Origin: an uncultured Prevotellaceae bacterium
GTDB taxonomy: Bacteria; Bacteroidota; Bacteroidia; Bacteroidales; Muribaculaceae
Assembly: GCA_900318335.1 (NCBI GenBank)
Contig: ONKF01000009.1
Coordinates: 17,869-81,868 of the forward strand
Direction of reading: 5' to 3'
DNA: 64,000 bases
In this document: piece after piece, positions 16,946-25,053 of the stretch
Layout: each line of letters starts with the position of its first letter
Position numbering within the stretch: the stretch's first letter is position 1
Position numbers and translations under genes: made by a program
Notes under the pieces: model-generated
The model's database searches: none
What the model was told of the DNA's origin: nothing
What the model saw: only the letters and a program-made list of their open reading frames with translations

Positions 16946-17908
16946 TTACCTCCTGAATTGCCGCAGCAGGCCATCCACAAAGTAAAGGTAGGTCCCGCCA
17001 TCGTAATACCAATATTCCCTCATGCCCCGCTGGTCAGGAATCTCATTGATTCGTTTGGGCGATCCCATGGCCAGGCCGCATTCCACCTTAGTCATGCCCT
17101 CTGCCACCTCGCCACGCGTGATTTTCAGCCAGTTTTCAGCGGAGATATCGGGATAGGCAGCATGGGGGTCATTGGCAACAAACAGGGCGTCAAAGTCCCG
17201 GCCATGCATTGTCGAGGCATTGTCACTCATCCACACCATCGCCTTCTCACGGGTGTCGATAGTGGTGAACAGCACCCGCAACGGCATGACGGCATTGCCA
17301 GGCAACACGCTGTCGATGTGGACCTTAATATAGTGGCGGCCGTTTTTCATCTGCTCGGTTTCACGGTCATACCAGATGGAGGTGCGGATATAGAAATCCT
17401 TTCCTTGAATCTGGTTGGCAATGAAATCGACCATGTCCAGATCGATGAGCATGGGCAGCGAAAAGCCCTGATGGGCGGCCTCAACAGGCTTGCCATAGCG
17501 GTAAACGAGCCGCTGGCCGCTGGCTTGGTCAATAAACCGGATATCCACATTGCGGTTATCTCCAGTGAACAGGCCGCTGCTCACCATGCCATCATAGCTT
17601 AGCACATGATGCGCCAAATGCAGTGAGTCCAGGTCATGACCCGAGTACAGGAGCATCTGGCGGACTTGGTCATCGGCAACCCAGAAGCGTTTGCCGATTT
17701 TCCATGCAGCAAGTGAATCGGTATAGGCGTCAAGGGTCACGGTGGCCTGCTTGCTGTCCACCCGCTCGATGACCTTGCGGACATCCTTGTCGGTGACATG
17801 CTCGGTCATCTCGATACCCGTGCCACAAGCGGTCATGAGGACACACATGATCATCCCCACCACCGCATGGCGACTGACTCCCGTTACCCGATGCAACCGC
17901 TGCTGCAT
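16946..17908 (-). CDS. Predicted lipoprotein of unknown function
   Basis: A 320-residue protein. The hydrophobic stretch MIMCVLMTACGTG carries a lipobox with Cys near residue 28. The rest is soluble, with no domain I recognise; the C-terminus ends YYDGGTYLYFVDGLLRQFRR. It lies 9 nt after another lipoprotein gene, and the MBL hydrolase follows closely, so these genes are probably one transcript. Confidence 0.7.
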   Translation of the reverse strand: MQQRLHRVTGVSRHAVVGMIMCVLMTACGTGIEMTEHVTDKDVRKVIERVDSKQATVTLDAYTDSLAAWKIGKRFWVADDQVRQMLLYSGHDLDSLHLAHHVLSYDGMVSSGLFTGDNRNVDIRFIDQASGQRLVYRYGKPVEAAHQGFSLPMLIDLDMVDFIANQIQGKDFYIRTSIWYDRETEQMKNGRHYIKVHIDSVLPGNAVMPLRVLFTTIDTREKAMVWMSDNASTMHGRDFDALFVANDPHAAYPDISAENWLKITRGEVAEGMTKVECGLAMGSPKRINEIPDQRGMREYWYYDGGTYLYFVDGLLRQFRR

Positions 17909-17917
17909 GAATGATTG

Positions 17918-18319
17918 TTATTTCTTCTTCCCTTCGAGGACTTTGTCAACGCTCTTGGTGACTGCATCGATGCCGACACCACCCTCAAGAGCGTCCTTCA
18001 TCACATCCTCGATGGCTTCCTTCTTATCCTGGCCACCCTGGACCTTGAGCGAAGTGATGTAAGGGGCATTGCGCTCACGCGATTCCTTGAGCGCGTCACG
18101 GAATGCGGCAATAGCTGCCGAGTCGCCTGTAGCCACAACCTCATCTTCAATGGCTTGGATGCTGTCCTCGTAAATCAGGACAGCTGCCGAATCCTGTTTC
18201 TCGCACAGTTCATCGAGATGTTTTGCCATCTGCTCACCCTTAGCCTTGTAATCCTGGTTAGTACAGCTCATCAATGACAGGGTTGCGATAGTTGCAATCA
18301 ATAAAATGTATTTCTTCAT
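17918..18319 (-). CDS. Small predicted lipoprotein, unknown function
   Basis: A 133-residue charged, helical protein with a clear lipoprotein signal (MKKYILLIATIATLSLMSC, Cys at 19). Similar small lipoproteins are common in Bacteroidales. It sits between the TSCPD gene and a second lipoprotein gene, all on the minus strand with short spacers. No function can be named. Confidence 0.75.
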   Translation of the reverse strand: MKKYILLIATIATLSLMSCTNQDYKAKGEQMAKHLDELCEKQDSAAVLIYEDSIQAIEDEVVATGDSAAIAAFRDALKESRERNAPYITSLKVQGGQDKKEAIEDVMKDALEGGVGIDAVTKSVDKVLEGKKK

Positions 18320-18346
18320 AATTGTCTGGTTATTTTGTTGGTTTAT

Positions 18347-18604
18347 TTACTGTTGTTTATTCATTGCCTCGCGCAGGGCCGTAGCCAACTGGTCGGGGCA
18401 GGACGTGTTCTTGTACCCGCAGCGGATGCCCTGGAGCTTGCCAATGATTTCCTCGGCCTTCATGCCGCGCACGAGTGTGGAAATGCCTTGCAGGTTGCCA
18501 TGGCAGCCGCCATAGAATTGCACATCACGCAGGATGCCCTGCTCATCGATGTCAAAATCAATTTGGGACGAGCATGTGCCTTGGGTATAATAAGTATATT
18601 TCAT
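18347..18604 (-). CDS. TSCPD-domain protein
   Basis: An 85-residue protein named for its C-terminal TSCPDQLATAL motif. Conserved cysteines lie in GTCSSQI, YGGCHGN, IRCGYKN and TSCPD. The TSCPD domain also occurs at the C-terminus of B12-dependent ribonucleotide reductases; the free form has no firm function. It is 6 nt downstream of a Crp-family regulator gene. Confidence 0.85.
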   Translation of the reverse strand: MKYTYYTQGTCSSQIDFDIDEQGILRDVQFYGGCHGNLQGISTLVRGMKAEEIIGKLQGIRCGYKNTSCPDQLATALREAMNKQQ

Positions 18605-18610
18605 TCTAAG

Positions 18611-19288
18611 CTAATCCTTAATTAAATCCATCAATTTCCTGAAATCGAGCAGCCTCAACTCATTACTGTCGTAATCCAAGATATCCTGTTCACACAACTT
18701 GTCGAGCGAGGAGACCAATGTTGTGCGCTGGGTGCTCAACAGGGTACACAGGTCCTTCTGCTTATACCGCAGCGAGATGTCGGCAGCACCAGGAACGATG
18801 AGCATATCCACCAATATAGCCAAGCGCTCGGCAACCGAACCGTCCCTGATGGACAAGGCCGATGCCATGCCTCGCTGACTACCTGACGAGAGGTAGTTCA
18901 AGATGTTGAACAGAAACACCTTGTCACTGTTGATCATCTTGATGTAATCGCTCTTGCGCAACTGGAGGATACCGCAGGGGCCATCGGCAAATGCGGCATA
19001 AGGATAAACGGTTTCACGCCCAAACAGATATTCAGGCGCAAGGACATTGGGAGTTGACAGCGTCTGCGACAGCGAGACCTTTAAGTGGGCACATGGCGTC
19101 TCGAGACGAACCTTACCCGACACGATAAAACGGATGTGGGTGCAGGCGTCACCCGCAGCGAGAATCTGCTCACCATTGCGGTACTTGAGGAAATGGAATG
19201 GGAGTTTCTCGACCAGCAGTGTGATGCTGTCGGCGCTAACGCCTTGAAAGAGCGGCAACTGCATCAGCTGTTCATACATACTGTTCAT
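18611..19288 (-). CDS. Crp/Fnr-family transcription regulator
   Basis: A 225-residue regulator with an N-terminal cyclic-nucleotide-binding-like barrel (residues about 15-120) and a C-terminal winged helix (LCTLLSTQRTTLVSSLDKLC). It lacks an FNR-type N-terminal Cys cluster, so the signal is unknown. It is encoded upstream of the TSCPD gene with a short spacer. Confidence 0.88.
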   Translation of the reverse strand: MNSMYEQLMQLPLFQGVSADSITLLVEKLPFHFLKYRNGEQILAAGDACTHIRFIVSGKVRLETPCAHLKVSLSQTLSTPNVLAPEYLFGRETVYPYAAFADGPCGILQLRKSDYIKMINSDKVFLFNILNYLSSGSQRGMASALSIRDGSVAERLAILVDMLIVPGAADISLRYKQKDLCTLLSTQRTTLVSSLDKLCEQDILDYDSNELRLLDFRKLMDLIKD

Positions 19289-19319
19289 AATCGTGCTGTC
19301 TCGTATTTCAGTTTGTCAA

Positions 19320-20681
19320 TCAGCCTAATTGTTCTATCACCTGCTCGACAGTCAGGGACTGCTGCTCACCGGTCACCATGTTCTTGAGGGTGATGGTGCC
19401 ATTCTGCACCTCATCGGTCCCGACAATAGCGACGTAGGGAATCTGACGGTCGTTAGCGTAGTTCATCTGCTTCTTCATCTTGGCGCTGTCGGGATACAGT
19501 TCTGCACTGATTCTAGCACGGCGCAATGCCATGATGTGGTTCAACGACGTCGAGGCTTCCTGCTCTCCGAAGTTGACAAACATCACACGTGCCGTTGCCA
19601 TCGTGTCGGCAGGATACAGGTCGAGCGCATTGAGCACGTCATAAATGCGGTCGGCACCAAAACTGATGCCCACGCCCGACAATCCAGGCATGCCAAACAC
19701 GCCCGTCAGGTTATCATAACGGCCACCTCCGGTGATGCTGCCGATAGCCACATCCAGGGCCTTGACCTCAAGGATTGTGCCCGTGTAGTAGTTCAAGCCG
19801 CGGGCCAGAGAAACGTCAAGTTCCACATGGGCACGGGTGCCGAGCTGAGACACGTGGTCGAGAACATAGCGCATCTCTTCGATGCCCTTCATGCCCACCT
19901 CGCTGCTTGCCAGCATTCCGGCAAGGGATGTGAGACGCTCCTCGTTTGTGCCATCGAGCGCCAACAGGGGTTGAAGGGTGGCAACAGCCTCTTCGCTCAA
20001 GCCTTTCTCCTTCAACTCGGCATTGACGTTATCAATACCGATTTTGTCGAGCTTGTCGATAGCTACGGTAATATCCACAATCTTGTCGGCAGCACCGATG
20101 ATCTCGGCAATGCCGCTCAGGATTTTACGGTTGTTCAGTTTGATGGCAACGTTGATATTGAAGCGGTTAAACACCTCATCAATCATGGTCACCAGCTCCA
20201 CCTCGTTGAAAAGGGAATCACTGCCCACGATGTCGGCATCACACTGATAGAACTCACGGTAGCGGCCTTTCTGGGGACGGTCGGCACGCCACACGGGCTG
20301 CACCTGATAGCGCTTGAAAGGCATCTGCAGGTCGTTGCGGTGCTGCACCACATAGCGAGCAAACGGCACCGTCAAATCATAGCGAAGACCTTTCTCGCTG
20401 ATTTTTGTCGTCAAGTGCAATGAGTCATGTGACGTCAACAGGTCATCGGGAGCATCCTTCAGATAGTCACCGCTATTCAGAATCTTAAACAGCAGCTTAT
20501 CGCCCTCCTCGCCATACTTACCCATCAGCGTGGACAGGTTCTCGATAGCGGGGGTTTCAATCTGCTGAAAGCCGTAGAGCAGGAATACGTCCTTAATTGT
20601 ATTAAAAATATAGTTACGGCGCGCCATCTCTATGGGAGAGAAATCGCGCGTACCTTTAGGAATCGATGGTTTTTGTGCCAT
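19320..20681 (-). CDS. hisS: Histidyl-tRNA synthetase
   Basis: A 453-residue class II synthetase. It has motif 1 and 2 regions ([43 protein letters not shown]), the histidine-specific motif ARGLNYYTG and the GGGRYDNL block. The C-terminal anticodon-binding domain ends at the stop. It charges tRNA-His. Confidence 0.97.
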   Translation of the reverse strand: MAQKPSIPKGTRDFSPIEMARRNYIFNTIKDVFLLYGFQQIETPAIENLSTLMGKYGEEGDKLLFKILNSGDYLKDAPDDLLTSHDSLHLTTKISEKGLRYDLTVPFARYVVQHRNDLQMPFKRYQVQPVWRADRPQKGRYREFYQCDADIVGSDSLFNEVELVTMIDEVFNRFNINVAIKLNNRKILSGIAEIIGAADKIVDITVAIDKLDKIGIDNVNAELKEKGLSEEAVATLQPLLALDGTNEERLTSLAGMLASSEVGMKGIEEMRYVLDHVSQLGTRAHVELDVSLARGLNYYTGTILEVKALDVAIGSITGGGRYDNLTGVFGMPGLSGVGISFGADRIYDVLNALDLYPADTMATARVMFVNFGEQEASTSLNHIMALRRARISAELYPDSAKMKKQMNYANDRQIPYVAIVGTDEVQNGTITLKNMVTGEQQSLTVEQVIEQLG

Positions 20682-20723
20682 TTCTAGTTTTTACTTCTTT
20701 GTATTGGGATGTTGTGTTTTGGA

Positions 20724-21404
20724 TTATCTGCGGTTTCCACCAAAAATCATTAAAATATAATATAATAATGTAGCCAATGAGCCAATGGCAGCGACAACAT
20801 AGGTATAGGCTGCGGCATGGAGGGCGTCCTTGGCATACTCCAGCTGCTGACCGCTAACGATGCCCGAGCCCTGGAGCCATTGGATAGCCCGGCGGCTTGC
20901 ATCCACCTCAACCGGCAGGGTCACAAAGCTGAACAGCACCGTGCAGGCAAACAATGCGATAGCGATATACAAGGGAATCGGAGTCCACTGTGCAACCACA
21001 ATACCGGCAAGCAGCAGCCACTGGATGGTGTTGGAGGCAAAGGACACAAGGGGCACCATCTTGGTGCGGAGCTGCAACATGCTATAGCCCACCTTGTGCT
21101 GCACAGCATGACCACACTCATGAGCAGCAACGGCAGCAGCGGCAATACTGTTGGTGCCATAAACAGGCTCACTCAGGTTTACCGTCCTGTTGGCAGGATT
21201 GAAGTGGTCAGTCAGCTGGCCGCTCACGCTGGTCACCTGCACATCGCCACAACCATTCTGCTGCAACATCGCCATTGCTATGTCACGGCCTGCCATGGGT
21301 ACACCTAAAGGCACCTTGCTGTACTTTGCGAATTTTGATTTGAGGGAGTTCTGAACAATGAAGCTCAGGATAAATACACCTCCCATTAAAATCCAGATAA
21401 ACAT
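20724..21404 (-). CDS. Membrane zinc metallopeptidase (YugP-like)
   Basis: A 226-residue protein with an N-terminal membrane helix, the zinc motif AAHECGHAVQHK (HExxH-like, residues about 100-110), and three further hydrophobic segments. This is the neutral zinc metallopeptidase family found in many bacteria; its substrates are not established. It has its own -7 box upstream, in a divergent region. Confidence 0.85.
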   Translation of the reverse strand: MFIWILMGGVFILSFIVQNSLKSKFAKYSKVPLGVPMAGRDIAMAMLQQNGCGDVQVTSVSGQLTDHFNPANRTVNLSEPVYGTNSIAAAAVAAHECGHAVQHKVGYSMLQLRTKMVPLVSFASNTIQWLLLAGIVVAQWTPIPLYIAIALFACTVLFSFVTLPVEVDASRRAIQWLQGSGIVSGQQLEYAKDALHAAAYTYVVAAIGSLATLLYYILMIFGGNRR

Positions 21405-21505
21405 ATTGATTACATTTTTTAGTGATTATTTTTATTTTTCATGTCCTAAACGCAACAGTTGGCACGAAAATTGTGACTGAATTCGCTGGACAAAATTCCG
21501 CACCG

Positions 21506-21534
21506 CAAAGTTAAAGAAAAAATGTGCAAGTCGA
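21506..21534 (-). promoter_or_regulatory. Promoter of the zinc peptidase gene with a TCGACTTGCAC element
   Basis: TAACTTTG (21513-21506), with TCGACTTGCAC (21534-21524) 10 nt further upstream. This is the same arrangement as before mlaE (12491-12518). Confidence 0.55.
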
Positions 21535-21656
21535 ATACAAAAACAAAATATTATTTAGATTTTGTTGAAACTCAGCCAACTTTAATGAATTTTGACCGCA
21601 AAAATGCCCAAACGGGTACTAAAAGTGCTAAAAAATGAAAATTAGGCCAAAAAAAA

Positions 21657-21687
21657 TTTGCTAATTCAAAAATAGCCGTTACTTTTG
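21657..21687 (+). promoter_or_regulatory. Promoter of the Ala-rich lipoprotein gene
   Basis: TTTG (21657-21660), 19 nt, TACTTTTG (21680-21687). A close consensus match with an AT-rich leader of about 50 nt. Confidence 0.75.
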
Positions 21688-21743
21688 CGGCGTTGAATTT
21701 ATCGTTTTATTATTAATTTTTTAAATCAAAAAGTTGTTTTATT

Positions 21744-22301
21744 ATGAAGAAGTATTTATTGATCTTTGCAGCTGTTGCTGCCGTTGCTTTTGTTGGTTGC
21801 AAGACTGAGACCAAGCCCGCTGAGGAAGTTGCTCCCGAGCAGACCGAAGAGGTAGCTCCCACCGTTGAGAGCGTTGCTGCCGACCTGCTGAATTGCGCTG
21901 ACGAGGCTAGCGCTGTTACCCTGCTCGATGGCCTGAAGGAGAAAGCTCAGGCTCTCCTCGATGGTGGCGACCAGGCTGGTTACTTCAACATCATCAACAT
22001 CATCAAGACCGTTTGGGAGAACAACAAGGATGCCATCCTCGCTAAGATCCCGACCCTGGCCGAGAAGATGACCAATTACATTGATGTTCCCGAGAACCTG
22101 AAGGCTGGTTTTGCTGATTTCGTAGCAAAGCAGGCTGCTGAGAAGGTTGGTCAGGCTGTTGACGCTGCCGTTGACGCTGCTGGCGAGAAGGTTGACGCCG
22201 CTAAGGACGCCGTTAAGGATGCCGCTGGTGACGCCGTTGACGCCGCTAAGGAGAAAGGCGCTGAGGCTGCTCAGGCTGTAGCTGACGAGCTCAAGAAGTA
22301 A
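21744..22301 (+). CDS. Alanine-rich small lipoprotein with 11-residue helical repeats
   Basis: A 185-residue protein with lipobox FVGC (Cys at 19), an acidic linker (residues 20-45), a helical middle, and a C-terminal stretch (about 130-185) built of near-11-residue units. Examples are VDAAVDAAGEK, VDAAKDAVKDA and AGDAVDAAKEK. This pattern gives amphipathic helices like those of LEA proteins or apolipoproteins. Codons are biased to GCT and GTT, unlike the GCC/GTC-rich neighbours, which suggests high expression, as does the strong promoter. It ends at a good terminator. Function unknown; an abundant envelope protein is likely. Confidence 0.85.
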   Translation: MKKYLLIFAAVAAVAFVGCKTETKPAEEVAPEQTEEVAPTVESVAADLLNCADEASAVTLLDGLKEKAQALLDGGDQAGYFNIINIIKTVWENNKDAILAKIPTLAEKMTNYIDVPENLKAGFADFVAKQAAEKVGQAVDAAVDAAGEKVDAAKDAVKDAAGDAVDAAKEKGAEAAQAVADELKK

Positions 22302-22331
22302 TCTGAGAAAACAAGATTAATCCTTTATACA

Positions 22332-22372
22332 AATCAGGGCTGGCTCTTTCTGAGTCAGCCCTGATTGTCTAT
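22332..22372 (+). terminator. Terminator of the Ala-rich lipoprotein gene
   Basis: A 14-bp stem with one G-T pair (AATCAGGGCTGGCT at 22332-22345, complement at 22353-22366), a 7-nt loop, then GTCTATT. It may serve both strands, as the acetyltransferase gene converges. Confidence 0.8.
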
Positions 22373-22418
22373 TGATGGCCACGGCAGGAGACATGGCAAG
22401 CATAAACGCACTTGCTCC

Positions 22419-22916
22419 CTACCCTCGACCTAACTGATAGGCCAGGCGCTCGTCACCATTAAGCAGGTAGATAACGCCGCAATAGGTGAAGCCATAGCGG
22501 TCGATGACATGGCGCATGATCACATTGTCGCGATGGGTGTCGATGCGCAGATTTCTTGCCACATCCAAGCAATAGTCCATCACGTCATTAAACACGCCAT
22601 GACTGCCGACACTACTGGCCAAGCGATGTACCACATAATAGGGCTTGTCGTCAAGCCACTGGCCCTCATAAATCTCTTTGTATGTCGGCTCCGGGCCAGG
22701 GATAAAGGCGAATGAGGCCACAATCACCCCACCCTCTTCCACACACAGGAAACAGTGCCCGTTGTGGATGTCATCCTCGATGGTCTCACGGCTGGGATAG
22801 CCATCAGTCCACTGGTTCATGTTGCCGCTCGAGCGCATGATGCCTCGTGCCTCGTCAACGAGTCGCATTATCACAGGCACATCCTCGAGCACAGCTTTTC
22901 TAATCATCCTTTTCAT
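22419..22916 (-). CDS. GNAT-family acetyltransferase
   Basis: A 165-residue protein with GNAT layout: MIRKAVLEDVPVIMRLVDEA at the start, the central strand GGVIVASFAFIPG, and VHRLASSVGSHGVFNDVMDY as the probable acetyl-CoA segment, with the usual Q/RxxGxG loop modified. The C-terminal HVIDRYGFTYCGVIYL fits the family. The substrate is not predictable. Confidence 0.8.
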   Translation of the reverse strand: MKRMIRKAVLEDVPVIMRLVDEARGIMRSSGNMNQWTDGYPSRETIEDDIHNGHCFLCVEEGGVIVASFAFIPGPEPTYKEIYEGQWLDDKPYYVVHRLASSVGSHGVFNDVMDYCLDVARNLRIDTHRDNVIMRHVIDRYGFTYCGVIYLLNGDERLAYQLGRG

Positions 22917-22938
22917 AACAATATGGCTTCTAATCAGT

Positions 22939-24987
22939 TCATTCAGTGGGGGCTATGCCATCACGGCGCATCATGGCGTCGATGCGGGGTTCGCGGCCTC
23001 TGAATCGTTTGTAAAGCGTCATCGGAGCCTCGGTGCCGCCACGCGAGAGGACATTCTCGAGCCACGAGCGGGCTGTGGCTGGGTTAAAAATGCCGTCCTC
23101 CTTAAACTTGTCAAAGGCGTCACACTCAATCATCTCGGCCCACTTGTAGCCATAATAGCCTGCCGCATAGCCACCTGAGAAGATGTGAGTGAAATGGGTT
23201 GACATGATACAACCCTCGACAGGTTCAAAGGCCTGCACATCCTTGGCCGCATGATGCTCAAACGTGAAATCGTCGCCCTGGTAAGGCTCCATGATGCTGT
23301 GCCAAGCCATGTCAATATAGCCAAATCCCAACTGGCGCACACAAGCATAAGCAGCAGCATACTGCGAAGAAGCCAATAGACGGTCAATCAATTCCTGTGG
23401 CACTGGCTCACCCGTCTGGTAATGACGTGCGAAGCTATCAAGGAACTCACGCTCATAGACGTAGTTCTCGTTGAACTGCGACGGGACCTCAACAAAGTCA
23501 CGATAGACGTTGGTGCCCGACAACGACTGGTACTTGCAGCGGGACAGCAACTGGTGCAACGCGTGTCCAAACTCGTGCATGAAGGTCTCGACCTCACGCA
23601 CGGTGAGCAACGAGGGCTTGGTGTAGGTGGGACGGGTAAAGTTCATTGTCAAGGTCACCAACGGGCGCACATCATTGCCGCTATCATCGATATACTGCTC
23701 ACGGAAACTTGTCATCCAGGCCCCACTCTGCTTGGTGGCACGCGGGAAGAAATCAACATAGAGCATGCCTACCGCCTTGCCATCCTCATCGGTCACATCA
23801 TAGACCTCGACCTCGGGATGGAAGACTTGTGCGTCATGGTTGGGCACGAAACGAAGGCCATACATCCGGGTAGCGAAGCCAAATACGCCCTTGGTCACCT
23901 GGCTCAGCTCGAAATACGGCCTCAAGAGCTCGTCGTTGATGTCAAACATCGAGTCTTTCTCCTTGTTGCTGTAGTAGCTGTAATCCCACGGCATGATTTC
24001 CACGGGCTTGCCCTCAACCCCACTGGCAAACGCGGTCAATCGCTTCATCTCATTGCGCTCCACAGGCAGATAGGCGTCACGCAGCTGGTTCAGCATGTCA
24101 TAGACGGCCTCAGGCTTCTGGGCCATCGTGTGCTGCAACTTATACTCTGCATAGCACTTGCATCCCATCAGGCGGGCAATCTCCAGGCGGGTGTTGGCGA
24201 TGTCACGCAACACGTCAAGATTGCAGTACTCACCACTGGTGCACTGACGGTTATACATCAAGTACAACTTCTCGCGCAAGTCACGGCGGTCACTGTATTT
24301 CATGAAGGGGACATAGCTGGGAGCGTCCAGAGTTACCAGCCAGGCGTCCTCGCGCCCCTTATTCTTTGCGGCTTGTTTGGCCGCATCGAGTGCACTCTCG
24401 GGCAGGCCACTCAGGTCATCGGCAGTGAGCCACAACTCATATTGTGAAGTTTCCTTGAGTGCATTCTGGTCAAACTTCAAGGTCAACTCGGTCAAGCGCT
24501 TAGAGAGTTCACGATAGCGGTCGCGGTCGGCACCTTGCAGATTGGCACCGCTACGCACAAATCCGTCGTAGGTCTCACGCATCAGCATCCTGTCTTCCAC
24601 ATCATAGCGCTCAGCATCAAAGTGGTCATGAACATGTTTCACGCGTTGCCACAACTGCTCATTGAGCGTGATGCTGTTGAAGTGCTCGCTCATCACGGGC
24701 GCCATGCGCTCGCTGATTGCCATCAACTCGTCATCGGCATTGGCCGACAGCATGGGGTAAAACACGCCGAGCACACGATTCAACATCGCGCCGGCACGTT
24801 CTAACGCAACAATGGTATTCTCGAATGTCGCCTCTTCTCCACTCTGGGCTATCGCCTGAACCTCGGCATCATGTTCCTTAATGCCCTGACGGATAGCTGG
24901 CTCAAAATCAGCGTTAGTGATGCGGTCAAACGGAATCGCCCCACCTGTTGTCTTGAATGGCTTGTAAAATATATTGTTCTCTATCAT
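22939..24987 (-). CDS. M3-family oligopeptidase (peptidyl-dipeptidase Dcp-like)
   Basis: A 682-residue zinc peptidase. The zinc motif is FMHEFGHALHQLLS, with the downstream Glu region. The N-terminus (NADFEPAIRQGIKEHDAEVQAI) and the all-helical body match M3A enzymes such as Dcp or oligopeptidase A. It carries no signal peptide, so it probably recycles peptides in the cytoplasm. The C-terminus is typical. Confidence 0.93.
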   Translation of the reverse strand: MIENNIFYKPFKTTGGAIPFDRITNADFEPAIRQGIKEHDAEVQAIAQSGEEATFENTIVALERAGAMLNRVLGVFYPMLSANADDELMAISERMAPVMSEHFNSITLNEQLWQRVKHVHDHFDAERYDVEDRMLMRETYDGFVRSGANLQGADRDRYRELSKRLTELTLKFDQNALKETSQYELWLTADDLSGLPESALDAAKQAAKNKGREDAWLVTLDAPSYVPFMKYSDRRDLREKLYLMYNRQCTSGEYCNLDVLRDIANTRLEIARLMGCKCYAEYKLQHTMAQKPEAVYDMLNQLRDAYLPVERNEMKRLTAFASGVEGKPVEIMPWDYSYYSNKEKDSMFDINDELLRPYFELSQVTKGVFGFATRMYGLRFVPNHDAQVFHPEVEVYDVTDEDGKAVGMLYVDFFPRATKQSGAWMTSFREQYIDDSGNDVRPLVTLTMNFTRPTYTKPSLLTVREVETFMHEFGHALHQLLSRCKYQSLSGTNVYRDFVEVPSQFNENYVYEREFLDSFARHYQTGEPVPQELIDRLLASSQYAAAYACVRQLGFGYIDMAWHSIMEPYQGDDFTFEHHAAKDVQAFEPVEGCIMSTHFTHIFSGGYAAGYYGYKWAEMIECDAFDKFKEDGIFNPATARSWLENVLSRGGTEAPMTLYKRFRGREPRIDAMMRRDGIAPTE

Positions 24988-25053
24988 GTTGACTATAATA
25001 ATAATTCAAGTGATTATTGTAAATTGAACAATCCCTCAAGGGGTGTCCACACA

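Larger units (their letters stand above)
21405..21743. other. Divergent intergenic region with two promoters
   Basis: A 339-nt AT-rich stretch between the zinc peptidase and the Ala-rich lipoprotein. It holds a minus-strand and a plus-strand promoter (listed separately) and a roughly 50-nt AT-rich leader of the lipoprotein gene. I see no gene in it. Confidence 0.6.

Noticed and set aside
19329-20423. Long plus-strand open frame opposite hisS
   Set aside because: The translation is low-complexity and His/Val-rich without any family motif, and it lies fully within the clear hisS gene. It is a composition shadow.
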